From contig NC_073746.1 in the NCBI RefSeq assembly GCF_029784135.1, positions 286,761,348-286,825,347 of the forward strand: 64,000 bases of DNA. The letters run 5' to 3'. Of this stretch, positions 32,008 through 42,333 are shown one piece after another (positions within the stretch are counted from its first letter, which is position 1; every line of letters begins with the position of its first letter). The notes under the pieces are model-generated. The model did no database searches and had not been told where the DNA came from. It saw only the letters and a list, made by a program, of their open reading frames with translations. This stretch comes from Toxorhynchites rutilus septentrionalis (Eukaryota > Arthropoda > Insecta > Diptera > Culicidae). The position numbers and the translations under genes are program-made.

Positions 32008-33231
32008 TCTATCTACATATATAAAAATGGATTTCTGTCTGTCTGATTCTTATAGACTCGAAAACTACTGAACCGATCAACATGAAAATTGGAATGTAGG
32101 GGTTTTTGGGGCCGGGGAAGGTTTTCGTGATAGTTTGAGACCCCTCCCGCCTTTCTAAGGGGGGGGGGGTCTGCCATACAAATGAAACACAAATTTCTGC
32201 ATTACTCGAGAATTAAACAAACAGATGAAGTCAAATTGGGCATATTAAGGTTTTAGGGTGCGATAAATGTTTCTATGACGAATAGACTCTCCACCCCCCC
32301 CCCCTCTCTAAGGGGGGGCTGCCATACAAATGAAACACAAATTTCCGAGTTACTCGAGAATTAATCAAGCAAACAAAACCAAATTTAGCATGTGGAGGTT
32401 TTAGGATGCAATAAATATTTCTATGGTGGTAGACACTCCTCCCGCTCTCTAAGGGTGAGTTGTCATACAAATGAAACACGAATTTCTGCATAACTTGAAA
32501 ACTAATCAAGCACAATTTGGAATGTGAGGGTTCTTGGGTAAGAGAAATGTTTCTATAATGGTATAACACCCCTCCCTCCTCTGAAATGGAGAGGGGGTCC
32601 CATAACAATATTACACATATTTCTACCAAAAATATTTCAACCAAACATGACAATTGAAAATTTTCGGAAAACTCTGAAGGAAAAAGGGAAAAATCGGAAA
32701 ATTGAATTCCTATATGTTCTACAATAACATAGTGACAAGTGCTGTTAGTCCATTTGATTTTTGCGCTAGCGAAATTGATCTTTGTTCGAAGCTGGAAATG
32801 GATTTTAATGTGATGAAACGCACTCCTATATCTTCTTCTATCTATACCAAAAAAGGGATCGCCGGATGTGTTGACAAGAGCAGAACTCGAAGAAGGAATT
32901 GTCCGATTGAGGGCTGTCTTTATTCTATCATATTTCCTGTATAAAACATTTATTCCATGTAACGGAGAAACATGTTATGTTGCAAGTGGTTGAAAAATCT
33001 TGAACGAGAATTGTGTCTGAAAATAATCTGATATTATAATGATGAGCTTTGTTAAAAATACTAGGAATTTTATAGTAAAAAGTAAATTCAACGGAGATGA
33101 ATAGAAGATCAATCAGTAAACAGTTCTGCGATTGGACCCATGAACTTGCTCATAGTAAGAAAACGTGAATGTTTGAAGGTTGATAACAAAAAACAAAATT
33201 TGGGTGGGACGAAGTTTGCCGGATCAGCTAG
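32008..33231 (+). mobile_element. Helitron-like element, copy A
   Basis: Starts TCTATCTACATATATAAAAA after an A and ends GGATCAGCTAG before a T, the 5'-A|TC...CTAG|T-3' arrangement of Helitrons, with no target duplication. The alternative start is 32012. Internal landmarks: GGATTTCTGTCTGTCTGATT; three tandem ~130-153-bp units starting at TAAGG (32156, 32309, 32450) with C/G runs; and a 3' block GGGACGAAGTTTGCCGG. There is no Rep/helicase ORF, so it is non-autonomous. Three relatives are at 57778-59638, 43778 and 62434-62676. Confidence 0.75.
32156..32600 (+). repeat. Tandem ~140-bp units inside Helitron copy A
   Basis: Three degenerate units each start TAAGG(G)n, contain CATACAAATGAAACAC and ATAAATRTTTCTAT, and end in a C-rich run. 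Copy B at 59 kb has a single unit, so the array has expanded or contracted between copies. Confidence 0.75.
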
Positions 33232-33954
33232 TTATAGATAAAAATAGCATTTCCTCCTTCGTTGCCACGTTGTCCGGAACATTGTTGGGGTTGTAATAAC
33301 TTTATAGTCAGGTGATGTATTATGAGTATCCTATGGCCAACGTGAATAAAGCACGAATTGATTGGGCAACATACAATACAATAACTGATAAATGCCTTTC
33401 GGTAAATGGAAAATAATTCATTATACGCATCAACTCGCATTGTGAGCTAACGCCCGAATTTAGGCAAAAAGAATGCTCATTGCATCGTGGAGGAAAGCGA
33501 GTGGTTAGTGCAACCGGAAGAAAACATACCCATCTTAATCATCAAATTGTTATTTTTTTTTACTATATTCACCGTTCATGTTTCAAGCAAAAAAAGCTGG
33601 AAAAATTTCCTGTCTAACGATACATAACACATTATATGTCGCAATAACGAATCCGAGTAATATGCGTTTGAAAACTCTTAATGAATCGTTACATTTTTCG
33701 TAGAGTGGCCCTCCTATATAGAAATCAAAGACATAGTCCTATGTCTGGCATTTTTATCGGAATTGAGTCAGTAATTTAAATTTCACTTTTGGCTTTAAAT
33801 TGTTTGCTGATTGCTGTTAGAAAATAGGTCTTTGTTTTTATATAAATTTAATGCATATGAATTGTTAATGGATTACATGCCATGCAGTTTATAACAAAAA
33901 TGAAAGTGATATTTTGATATCTATTGTTTGCACAAAAACATTCCGAAATATCTT

Positions 33955-34205
33955 AACACGATCGAGTACAAGACTCAGGATGGAAAATAGATGAGCTGGA
34001 TGACAAAGCCATTTGTACCACGGGTTGTGTAACATTTAGCCGAATACCATTCACACGGAAACCATTCTCACGAAACACATTTACCCGAAGCAAGTTCATC
34101 CGAATGTAACAAATACCCGAATCCATATTCATCTTGGGGTAATAAATTCTCGAATGCGACATTTACCAGAATGCAACATTTACTCGAATGTAACGTTAAC
34201 CCCAA
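33955..34205. repeat. Degenerate ~17-bp tandem repeat
   Basis: About a dozen imperfect units of the type AACATTTACCCGAATG, including CATTTACCAGAATGCAACA, CATTTACTCGAATGTAACG and TTCATCCGAATGTAACA. The unit length drifts between 15 and 18 bp. Confidence 0.75.
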
Positions 34206-34571
34206 TTAAGATGGAAAAATCCGTCAAATCAGGTTATGAGTTTTCTCGAACCTCCGGATAACAATTTTATTCAATACAATATGAGAGAGCAACAAAGATG
34301 GGAAATAAAATGGAAAATTGTAATGACGAAATTTGAAAACGATGCGGAAGACTTCGCTGATTCATTTAGACAGAAATTAGAAATTAGGGTAGACACAATT
34401 AATATGCCTTCTCCTTTTTTCCATATTGTTCTGTGAGGCTTAAATATGTTTTATAGATAAATACGGGTTTTGAAACTTCTTTTTCGAAAAAAAATAGCAG
34501 GTGATTTTAATATAAAAAACAATAAAGAAGAATTTAATTTTTGATTTATCCCCATAAAAAAATATAAAAAA

Positions 34572-34858
34572 ATATTAAAAAAAATAAATTTATCCACAAT
34601 CTCTCAGGAGGTGATAGACGATCATATTTGATGAAAAAATATCCTTCTACGCATATGGTCGAATTTCAAGAATGACAGAGTTATTGAACTTATTTATAGT
34701 TCCGGGATCAGATTGCCTCAAACTGGCTCTTCTTCAAAAAAGTACGCTACGTAGGACAATTGTGTTGCTTCCATTTGAACGATGGGAAAATTTAGTACAA
34801 CATATATTTGGGAAACATCAAAATTAGGTGATTAAAAACATTTTGGAAGTGAAAATCA
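34572..34858 (-). repeat. Dispersed repeat copy 2 (pairs with 640-912)
   Basis: The reverse complement of this stretch matches 640-912 over about 270 bp. Shared blocks include ATCCTTCTACGCATATG, AATGACAGAGTTATT, TTGCCTCAAACTGGCTC and AAAATTTAGTACA. Confidence 0.7.
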
Positions 34859-35275
34859 ATGCATTGGAAGAATAATTATTTGAACGATAAACTCGACAAA
34901 ATTTTTCTGACACATTCACCATAGTAAAAAACCTATTTTTTTCCGGATGAGATGTTACTCACACTAGCGAATGCTCATGGTACTTCGCAATGCACGCAAC
35001 TAGAACTGTGACTAATTTTCTTACACTTGAGTATCCGACCAATAAAACAACGCATTCTATTTCACTATTAGGAAGTTGAAAACGGTTTTGTTTATATATT
35101 AATAATAAGCTATTGAATTGTAAGTTTATAGTTTGGAATCGATCAATCGGAAATAGAAGAACAGTATTATAACACAGTTAGATTCTAGAGCATTTACATG
35201 AAACAAGTAATCTCTGCGGATGGAATATTCACCCGAAAGATTTAAATAAGTGGTTTTGGAGGTGTTATTATTCAT

Positions 35276-35440
35276 TTAAACCCAAACATTCGTAATAAAC
35301 TTGATTGGTTCTATCCTTTTCAAATTAATGGTTCCTGCTCCAGAGACATGTTTCCAAAGATATTCCTTCATCAGTGCCCGAAATTCCTCAATTGATCGAA
35401 TTTTCGGGCATTTAGAGGTGTTCGCGCCCCAACATGTCCA
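35276..35440 (-). pseudogene. ITm-superfamily transposase C-terminal relic
   Basis: On the minus strand the frame reads NTSKCPKIRSIEEFRALMKEYLW, resembling the final Glu block of ITm transposases (CPELRPIEKYWALMK). The sequence upstream on that strand (35440-35640) has no transposase similarity, so only the C-terminal end is left. Confidence 0.5.
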
Positions 35441-36149
35441 AACATGTTTGCTTTCCGAGCTAAGCGGAAAGTTTTGGCAATATGACGCGAGCAAAGTAGA
35501 TGCGTATGCCTCGCCCGCTCGACATCACCACCAGCCAATGCAACGGGAGAGAAAGAGAAGAAAACTCCTTGTATATAGAGAAAGTGTGTACATATTAGCC
35601 TTAAGTTTAATTCCATTCTCACTCCATATCCAACCACCAACAAGTGTAGATGTTATTTCATATTAAACCGTTAAACCGTGTCAAATGAAGTTGTAAAAAG
35701 CAAAAACCATCAACTAGTTCTTTAATTAGCAAATCATCATCCTGATTCCATGATTGCCAATTTCATTTTTGCCATTTTTGATTTGCCATCGTAATATTTT
35801 TTCTTTCTTTCCATAATATTCAAGTTAAATCCCATATTTGAGTACAATATCATCAAATCTAATTTTTTATGACTTTTCAAAGCTTGGTATATTGACGTTT
35901 TTTGAAATTTGTTTGAAAGAAAGTACATTAATTTGAAACGCTCCGCAGCATCAATGATAGCTTGGGTTTTTTTTGTCGTCAAATGAAAATTTGTTCGAAA
36001 AACTATACAGAACAGATCTCTTTTATTGTAAAATTTGATCATAGCAGGACTGACAAAAATAAAAAGTGATGAAAAAGTGATTTTTTTTTTGTAGAAAACC
36101 AGCTTAAAGCGTAGCGCGAAACTGCGGAAATTGTCGTTTTAGTGAGAAA

Positions 36150-36300
36150 AGCGATAGCATTTTTGACGTAGGACTACGTCTTTGATTTCTATTTAGGGGG
36201 GTCGCTCTACGAAAAATGTAAAGCTTATTAAAAGTTTTCAATTGCGCATTACGCAGAATCGTTCTTACGAAATATGTTCTAATATATACCATTAGAAGGC
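36150..36300 (+). repeat. Dispersed repeat piece with GACGTAGGACTACGTC
   Basis: TTTTTGACGTAGGACTACGTC at about 36160 is followed by TTTGATTTCTATTTAGG. A diverged inverted partner lies at 33695-33765 (ATAGAAATCAAAGACATAGTC, CTACGAAAAATG on the opposite strand). Both pieces share the GGTCGCTCTACGAAAAATGT-type flank. Confidence 0.55.
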
Positions 36301-36764
36301 AATTTTATCCAGCTTTTTTTTTCGCCTGAGACATCAATAATGGAAATAATAAAACAAGTGAGCAATTTAACAAATAAAAGAGATATGTTTTACGAGCGGA
36401 TGCGAAGGTAAATCATGTATTATGCATTCTTTCTTCCAACTTCGTTCTCATGAATGTTGTATGTAACACAAAATTGCGTGCAATAATTCGTTCTATCTAA
36501 CAAATCAGCAAGATGTTAAAGTAATCAGATGCAAAATGCATCATTCAAACTTAATGCAAGATTTCATCAAAACAACGAGAAAAGTGTCACCCATACAGTG
36601 ATCGTTCATTAATTAGGAGGAGGCAGCGATTATCATGCGAGGACTTATTGAGATCGGCATTACATCGCATCACAAAAATGAAACGAAATCAAATATTAAT
36701 AATATTCATGACTCATATTCATAATTCTCAATTACTCAATTACTCAATAACTCAAACTCAATCG

Positions 36765-37560
36765 CGGATGCACCTCGATGAAGATGTAGGGAATTCTTCG
36801 AACGAAATTTGTAATCTCTTTGCAAATTTCTTTCAGGAAGTATATACCACATTTTCCGAAGAAAATCGCGATCGGGACTATTCAAATGACATATCGGTAA
36901 ACTATATTTCACAACAAGAAATATGCCATGCATTAAATAAATTAGATGGAACGAAAGGACCAGGGCCTGACGGAATAGCACCTGTATTTCTGAAGAACCT
37001 GACTGAGGAACTCACCCTTCCCTTATATTGCATTTTCAATATGTCACTACATACTGGAATATTCCCATAAAAATGGAAACAATCTTTTTTAGTACCTATC
37101 TTTAAATCAGGCGCTGAATCTGACGTACGTAATTATCGTGGAATTGCCATTATCTCTTGCATTCCTAAACTTTTCGAAGCAATAGTGAATGAAAAAGTCT
37201 TCCAACAAGTAAAGAATAGAATAACGTGTATGCAACATGGCTTCTTCAAAGGCCGCTCAACTGCAACTAATCTGTTGGCAGTTGTGACTTTTATTTTGAA
37301 TGCAATGGAAAATGGCAAACACGTAGAAGCTCTTTACACTGACTTCAGTTTGACCACATCGACATTCCATTATTACTCTTCAAATTGCAGAAAATTGGAA
37401 TGGAACAAGGACTCTTAAACTGGTAAATTCTTCATTTTCAAAATTCTCTCTCAAATCCAGTAAAAGTCGCTTCGGGAGTTCCACAAGGCTCTCATCTTGG
37501 CCCTCTTATTTTCATTCTGTACGTTAATGACATCTCCTTCGTTCTCAAGCGTATAAATGT
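36765..37560 (+). pseudogene. Jockey-like LINE fragment, third copy
   Basis: Nearly the same protein as 15852-16922: RMHLDEDVGNSSNEICNLFA, GPGPDGIAPVFLKNL, NYRGIAIISCIPKLFEAIVN, MQHGFFKGRSTATNL. It lacks the 390-bp insert found in that copy. It carries the same frame-breaking junction at DFS (37341-37352), plus private losses: 24 nt after RDY near 36880 and about 33 nt after LNW near 37425. A stop follows GIFP at 37068-37070. Similarity ends abruptly at 37559 before the YADD box, so it is cut at the 3' side, unusual for a LINE insertion. Confidence 0.85.
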
Positions 37561-37631
37561 CTCTGTAAATTTCATGTTTAATGTAATGAATGACGATATA
37601 ATGTTATGTGTCCCACTGATATTCATTAATC

Positions 37632-37784
37632 TTTTTTTTTTTCTTTATTATAGTGACTTTCAACACATTTCGGTTGGTTCGTCACTTTTACTTCCATTTT
37701 TGGAAGAATGTCGGGAGTGAGAATTGAACTCGTGATCTCTGCGTGAGAGGTATGGATGTTACCACTACGCCCGATCGCCTCCAC
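37632..37784 (-). mobile_element. tRNA-derived SINE, copy 1
   Basis: Minus strand. It starts GGAGGCGATCGGGCGTAGTG (A box TGGCGTAGTGG in the other copies), has B box GAGTTCAATTCTC, then a body ending in an A tail (T-run at 37632 on the plus strand). It is flanked by GATATTCATTAATC (37618-37631) and GATATGCATTAATC (37785-37798), a 14-bp target duplication with one difference. Confidence 0.88.
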
Positions 37785-37798
37785 GATATGCATTAATC

Positions 37799-40700
37799 AG
37801 TTTCAGTTGACAGTTGAACTTCCTGCCAGAAGCTTATTGTCTTTCTTTGTTCGTTACAAACCGTTTGAAGGTTATGAGTACATACAACAAACGGCCCTTC
37901 TCAAGGCTACTATTTAGAGTTTAAAAAGAGTTAAACTAATAGATTTCTGAGAAAGGAAAATAATTACATTTAAAATAACCAAGTGTTCTGAACGATCACT
38001 GTCCTACGTCAAACTTCCGTCAGTGCCCTTAGGCTCAGACCCTTCTCATTTTTTCTACTATTTTCTTAATATTTAAATTTTATCTAGGACTCAAATAAAT
38101 CAAAATCAAAATAACCATTGATGAAAATTTTCATAAGACAGTAATCTGTAGAGGATAAAATATAAATTTGGGCTAAACATCACAAAATTTATCATTAACA
38201 AGACATAAAAAAGTGCATGATTAAAAATGGAATAAAAGTAGGGTAGAGTGAAAAAAAAATCATGAAATCTAAATCAAATCAAACCAATAGCTGCCTATAG
38301 CCTTTAGGTTATTCAGTTCAGTCCATTCATGATTGAATCGGCTAAAGCACAACTAATATTGTCGAACAACCTATGTATTCATATGATATGGTCCCGGATG
38401 AATAACTTATGTTCCCAAAGTTACTACTTCGAGACTCTCGTTTTCAGTTTATACAAGACATGAAAGAAAATTCGAGTCGAGAACCGAGTTCGATCCTGGA
38501 AAATAATTTAATGATTTTTTACAGTTGCCACAATTGTATTACTTTGTAGACGTTTCAATAAATTTGAACGAATAGTAGAACAAATGGGTTTTATTGTACC
38601 TTTATGGCATAATTGTGTATTGTAAAAGTCAAATGAATCTTAGTTCATTAGCAATCACATCAATCCCGTTGTGCACTACCATTTGCAGATTCCATCACTC
38701 AAACCACCCACGCAAGAGTGATCGAAAACGCAAATGAAATACGTTTTCACAAGGAACACAACAGTTTTTGCTTACTGCTTTTGGCAGTTTCTAGTGTTAT
38801 CGCAGTATGTATGTGTGTGTGTGTATTTTATGCAACTGTCAACTTCGCTTAGAAAACTCTCACCAATGCATCAGAATTCGGTTTTCGGTTTCCAAGACAG
38901 TCCATGAATGCATTCGGAAGGGATGTTCTTGGCTATCGATGAGGATTGAACCGCAAATTGATTCCATGCACGTTCGTTATTGCAGCATCCAACACTCCGA
39001 TGTCATCATACCGTTGTCTCTCCAGAAGCTAACCCCTCTTCGATCGTTTTGCTTTGTAGTCAGACAAAGCTACGGAGAATATTGATGGTTCCGCTGACAA
39101 ATCGAACTACCATTGCTAAATTGGATATTTGCTTGGAATGGAAATAAACTAACGTACCTCCGTCGCATCTGCATGAACTCGGGGAAATTCGAACGGAGTG
39201 TCGTTCCCTAGCAAATCATATGGAGAAGCGCTATACTTTTCTATCTTCTAGCGGAAGCACTTCTCGTGGAGACGGGTAATGGTGTGGCAGCAGTAATGAA
39301 TCGGCGAGGAATCAATAACTCTCGCTAATTACAATCAGACACCGAGGGACTAATTAAACACCAGCGTTTTTGTTTCCACGAAGGCAACTCGCACACGTAC
39401 TGTGCCATCGGGACAAATTCAAACCTTTTTTTTACCGTCGACCTCGTCGGAACCCAAATTAGTTTAATTTATTCCGCCTTGCATCCGAGGTCAGCCACTG
39501 GAAGACACACGGATACCACGCCGACACGATTCCCTAATCAGTTTTTTCCACTGTTCCTGTATTCCGGTCACCGAACGCGGTGCGACACCCGAACTAAGTG
39601 GAGCCAAGTGGCGAAAGAGGCTGTTTCCCGGAACGGAAAAAAAATAATTTGCATGTTTAAAAAGGCGCATCTCATATTTCGACCCAAAAGGGGTCGCCTC
39701 ACCATTCTGGGAGTTGTTTTGGTTGGAATTTTAATTGTAGGTACTGTGGAGTTCTGTTTTCTATTCTACGCAAATGTTGACATATGTTATCATAAATAAG
39801 CACCGCTTCGGGTTCCACTTTTTGATTACCTATATTGTTGATGAAGAATTCTGAATGAGATTTGTTTTTTTCCATAGTTTTTTTTTTGTCGGAGCTCATG
39901 AAAAAAGAATGGATGCAGCTCTTCGAAATAATTAGGCGTATAATTTTTCAGCTTTTTTTCTCTCGCTGCTCCACCCAACAGGAGCGCTTTTGGGAAGCTT
40001 TTCAGTCGCCACGCTGTGGACTTCTTATTGAGGAACTCATCGGGTGGCTTGGAAAACAGAGAAAAACATGAATAAATTAGCATAATAACTATTACGAAAA
40101 TGTGCTTTCCATTTGTTTACTGCTCACTGCCACTGGCAGCGCGGTCCGTAGGACCAGACGGCGGTGGGGAGAGATGGACTTTCTTCGTTGAAAACCGTTC
40201 CGGTTTCGCTCATGCATGTGCGGATTGGCCAGTGCCGAGCCTTTTTTTCTGTGAAATTATGCGAAGGGTGGGCCGTATGGTGAATAGAGGGGAGAGGGGG
40301 TTGCCCACAAAAGTTGTGCTCATTTAAATTCATTCACGGAAAGACAATTGGATCGCGATTGGTTGCCCGGGTTTATTTTGGGCAGCAGGTTTGGTCGTAT
40401 TGTATGACACTGGCAGAGTTCATGGTCATTCATATTCATAAGAGCTAGAATGAATTATTGGAGTCTCAAATCGTTGAAATTATGTACTGTTGATGAATGT
40501 TAAAAGATGAAAATTGCAGTTGTCAGAACAAATTCGCTGAAAAGGGCATTAGTGGAAATTTCAGCCACTGGTAGCGGTATCATTTGATGAAAGTGTGTTC
40601 TAGGATGAAGGTATTTCTGCCTATATTAGAACCGAAGTACATACCTGATTAAGTAGGCAATACCTGGAGGATACTGTTTATTTTACTACAGCGGTCGTGG

Positions 40701-40830
40701 CTGGATTCGAAATGTTTTGACAGCAGTTTGTTTTAAAATGTTTCCTCTTTCATTTCTGAAAAGTTCATCACGATTCAGTGTGTTTCAAAGAAGTTATACT
40801 TGATGGAAGAGATGATCCGAAAATTAATTT
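37799..40830. other. Mostly unique DNA; no supported gene
   Basis: 37800-38280 has dispersed-repeat character (AACGGCCCTTCTCAAGGCT near 37891). 38600-40400 is less AT-rich and unlike any other part of the window, with GT microsatellite TGTGTGTGTGTGTAT near 38812. Frames at 39479-39799 (with one hydrophobic stretch) and 40100-40327 overlap opposite-strand frames and show no family. Confidence 0.4.
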
Positions 40831-40905
40831 AGGACTTCGAAAATCCGACATGTGCAGTGTTTTCTCAAACTCTTCCCTGAGCCATTGCATATCGGATGCT
40901 GCAAT

Positions 40906-41368
40906 TGACAATGTTGAGAACTATTAGAGCGAACCCGGGGCTGTCGGATTATGATATCGCCATGAAATTCAATGTAAGCCAAAGCACCGTCTGTGAGAAG
41001 TTTAAATTCGATTTTGTCGATCAATTTTCTAGAAAGCTTATGATCTGACCAGGTATTTGCAGACAAAAATCCCAGGTTCCCGTAACAAACATGACTATGA
41101 AAAAACGTATTCTTCCATACATTAAAGCTCACAATGGACCTGTAAAGTTTTGTACAGATTTGGCAAATTGCCATTACAGCGGAGAAGTACTACAGTGGTA
41201 TCGAGACAACGGGGAGGAATTCTTCGAAATGTATATCAATCCACCCAACTACTCTTAAACCGGCTCTTTTGAGATATATTAGGTAATTGTTAATCAGAAG
41301 TTGAAGAAAAGGGGAAAGATGACTTGGGATGTGACAGAAATGAAGAGATGGTGGAAAAAAAAATAATC
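40906..41368 (+). pseudogene. Internally deleted ITmD37E-like transposase relic
   Basis: The N-terminal HTH reads LRTIRANPGLSDYDIAMKFN, then VSQSTVCEKFKF. After a large deletion removing the first catalytic Asp, the sequence resumes at KKRILPYIKAHNGPVKFCTD, LANCHYSGEVLQWYRDNG and INPPN, then QKLKKRGKMTWDVTEMKRWW and a stop at 41366-41368. Even through the breaks, 37 positions separate the Asp of TDLANCHY from the Glu of the PIEKYW-equivalent (here FEIY-stop), so it belongs to the D37E group. Several stops and frameshifts are present. Confidence 0.75.
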
Positions 41369-41527
41369 GCTAACCTGAGCGGCTAGTCAACATTGTGACC
41401 TGGAAACAGTGAGATAAAAACAATTTCAATGGAATTCACTAATATTATAGAAGTGAAGAACTTAGATTTTAATCCGTTTCTCTGAAAAACGCATAATGAA
41501 CTTCATTGTTTTTATCAACCCAATCTG

Positions 41528-41575
41528 TAGGGGAGATGCGAGTAAGACGGGCAGTGGGGGTAATATGAACATGCA
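41528..41575 (+). repeat. TAGGGGAGATGCGAG-type repeat end
   Basis: GTAGGGGAGATGCGAGTAAG, then ACGGGCAGTGGGGGTAATA. It resembles the TAGGGG...GTGGGGGYAA ends at 49582 and 14682 and may be a diverged terminus. No partner end was found. Confidence 0.35.
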
Positions 41576-42171
41576 GTTGATTTGTATAGTTACATTTTGA
41601 ATTTCATATTTTCCCTTTCCCTTTCTACATGTCATTCTATAACATTTGAACCGCCCTTTAACTATGACGACTGTTCAAAAGTGGAACAAAATAAAAATCT
41701 GAAAATGATTGCAATTTTTAGAGTTTCGATATTAACACGTGTCGTGTCGGCCTGACATGGAGTTTTCCGTTAGAAAAACGATGATCAATGGGACTGACAG
41801 TAACAAAATAAGTGAATAATAAAGAACATGATTTGTTTTCAGATGTTTTACGATATGTGACTACTTTCTAGTCGTATTTTTAACTATTTTCTTTTCATAC
41901 AATAAATATCTTTCGAAGCGAGGACCGATACTGATATTGTGCAAATGAATTAAATGCGAACTGAATTGAAAGCGCAGCAAGATCAATCCAGGACTCAACG
42001 AGTTAAGCATTTTGAGTTCCTCAATTTTAAAACTGCAACTGGTGGTTATATTCGGGTATGTAAGTTAACATCAAAGCGATGTTAGGCATGTACCATTAAG
42101 TAAATCCAGAAGTCCAAAATTTTACTTATTGAAATTATTGTACTGACTGTGAAATTCTATTCCTATAGAAT

Positions 42172-42309
42172 TTTTTTTCTCTATTATAGACATTTCGGCT
42201 GGTTCGTCACTTTTACTTTCATTTTTGGAAGAATGTCGGGAGTGACAATTGAACTCGTGATCTCTGCGTGAGAGGTATGAATGTTACCACTACGCCAGAT
42301 CGCCTCCAC
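42172..42309 (-). mobile_element. tRNA-derived SINE, copy 2
   Basis: Minus strand, same family as 37632-37784, with A box TGGCGTAGTGGTAAC, B box GAGTTCAATTGTC and a short A tail. Target duplication: TTCCTATAGAAT (42160-42171) and TTCCTAAAGAAT (42310-42321), 11 of 12. Confidence 0.87.
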
Positions 42310-42333
42310 TTCCTAAAGAATGCCCCGCGTCTA

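Noticed and set aside
32720..32944. Coding frame inside Helitron copy A
   Set aside because: No Rep or helicase motif; the frame is not preserved in copy B.
39479..39799. 106-codon frame with one hydrophobic stretch
   Set aside because: One hydrophobic run in an AT-rich frame is expected by chance; the rest is low-quality and unmatched.
40824..41174. Minus-strand 116-codon frame
   Set aside because: It lies over the plus-strand ITmD37E relic and is its antisense shadow.
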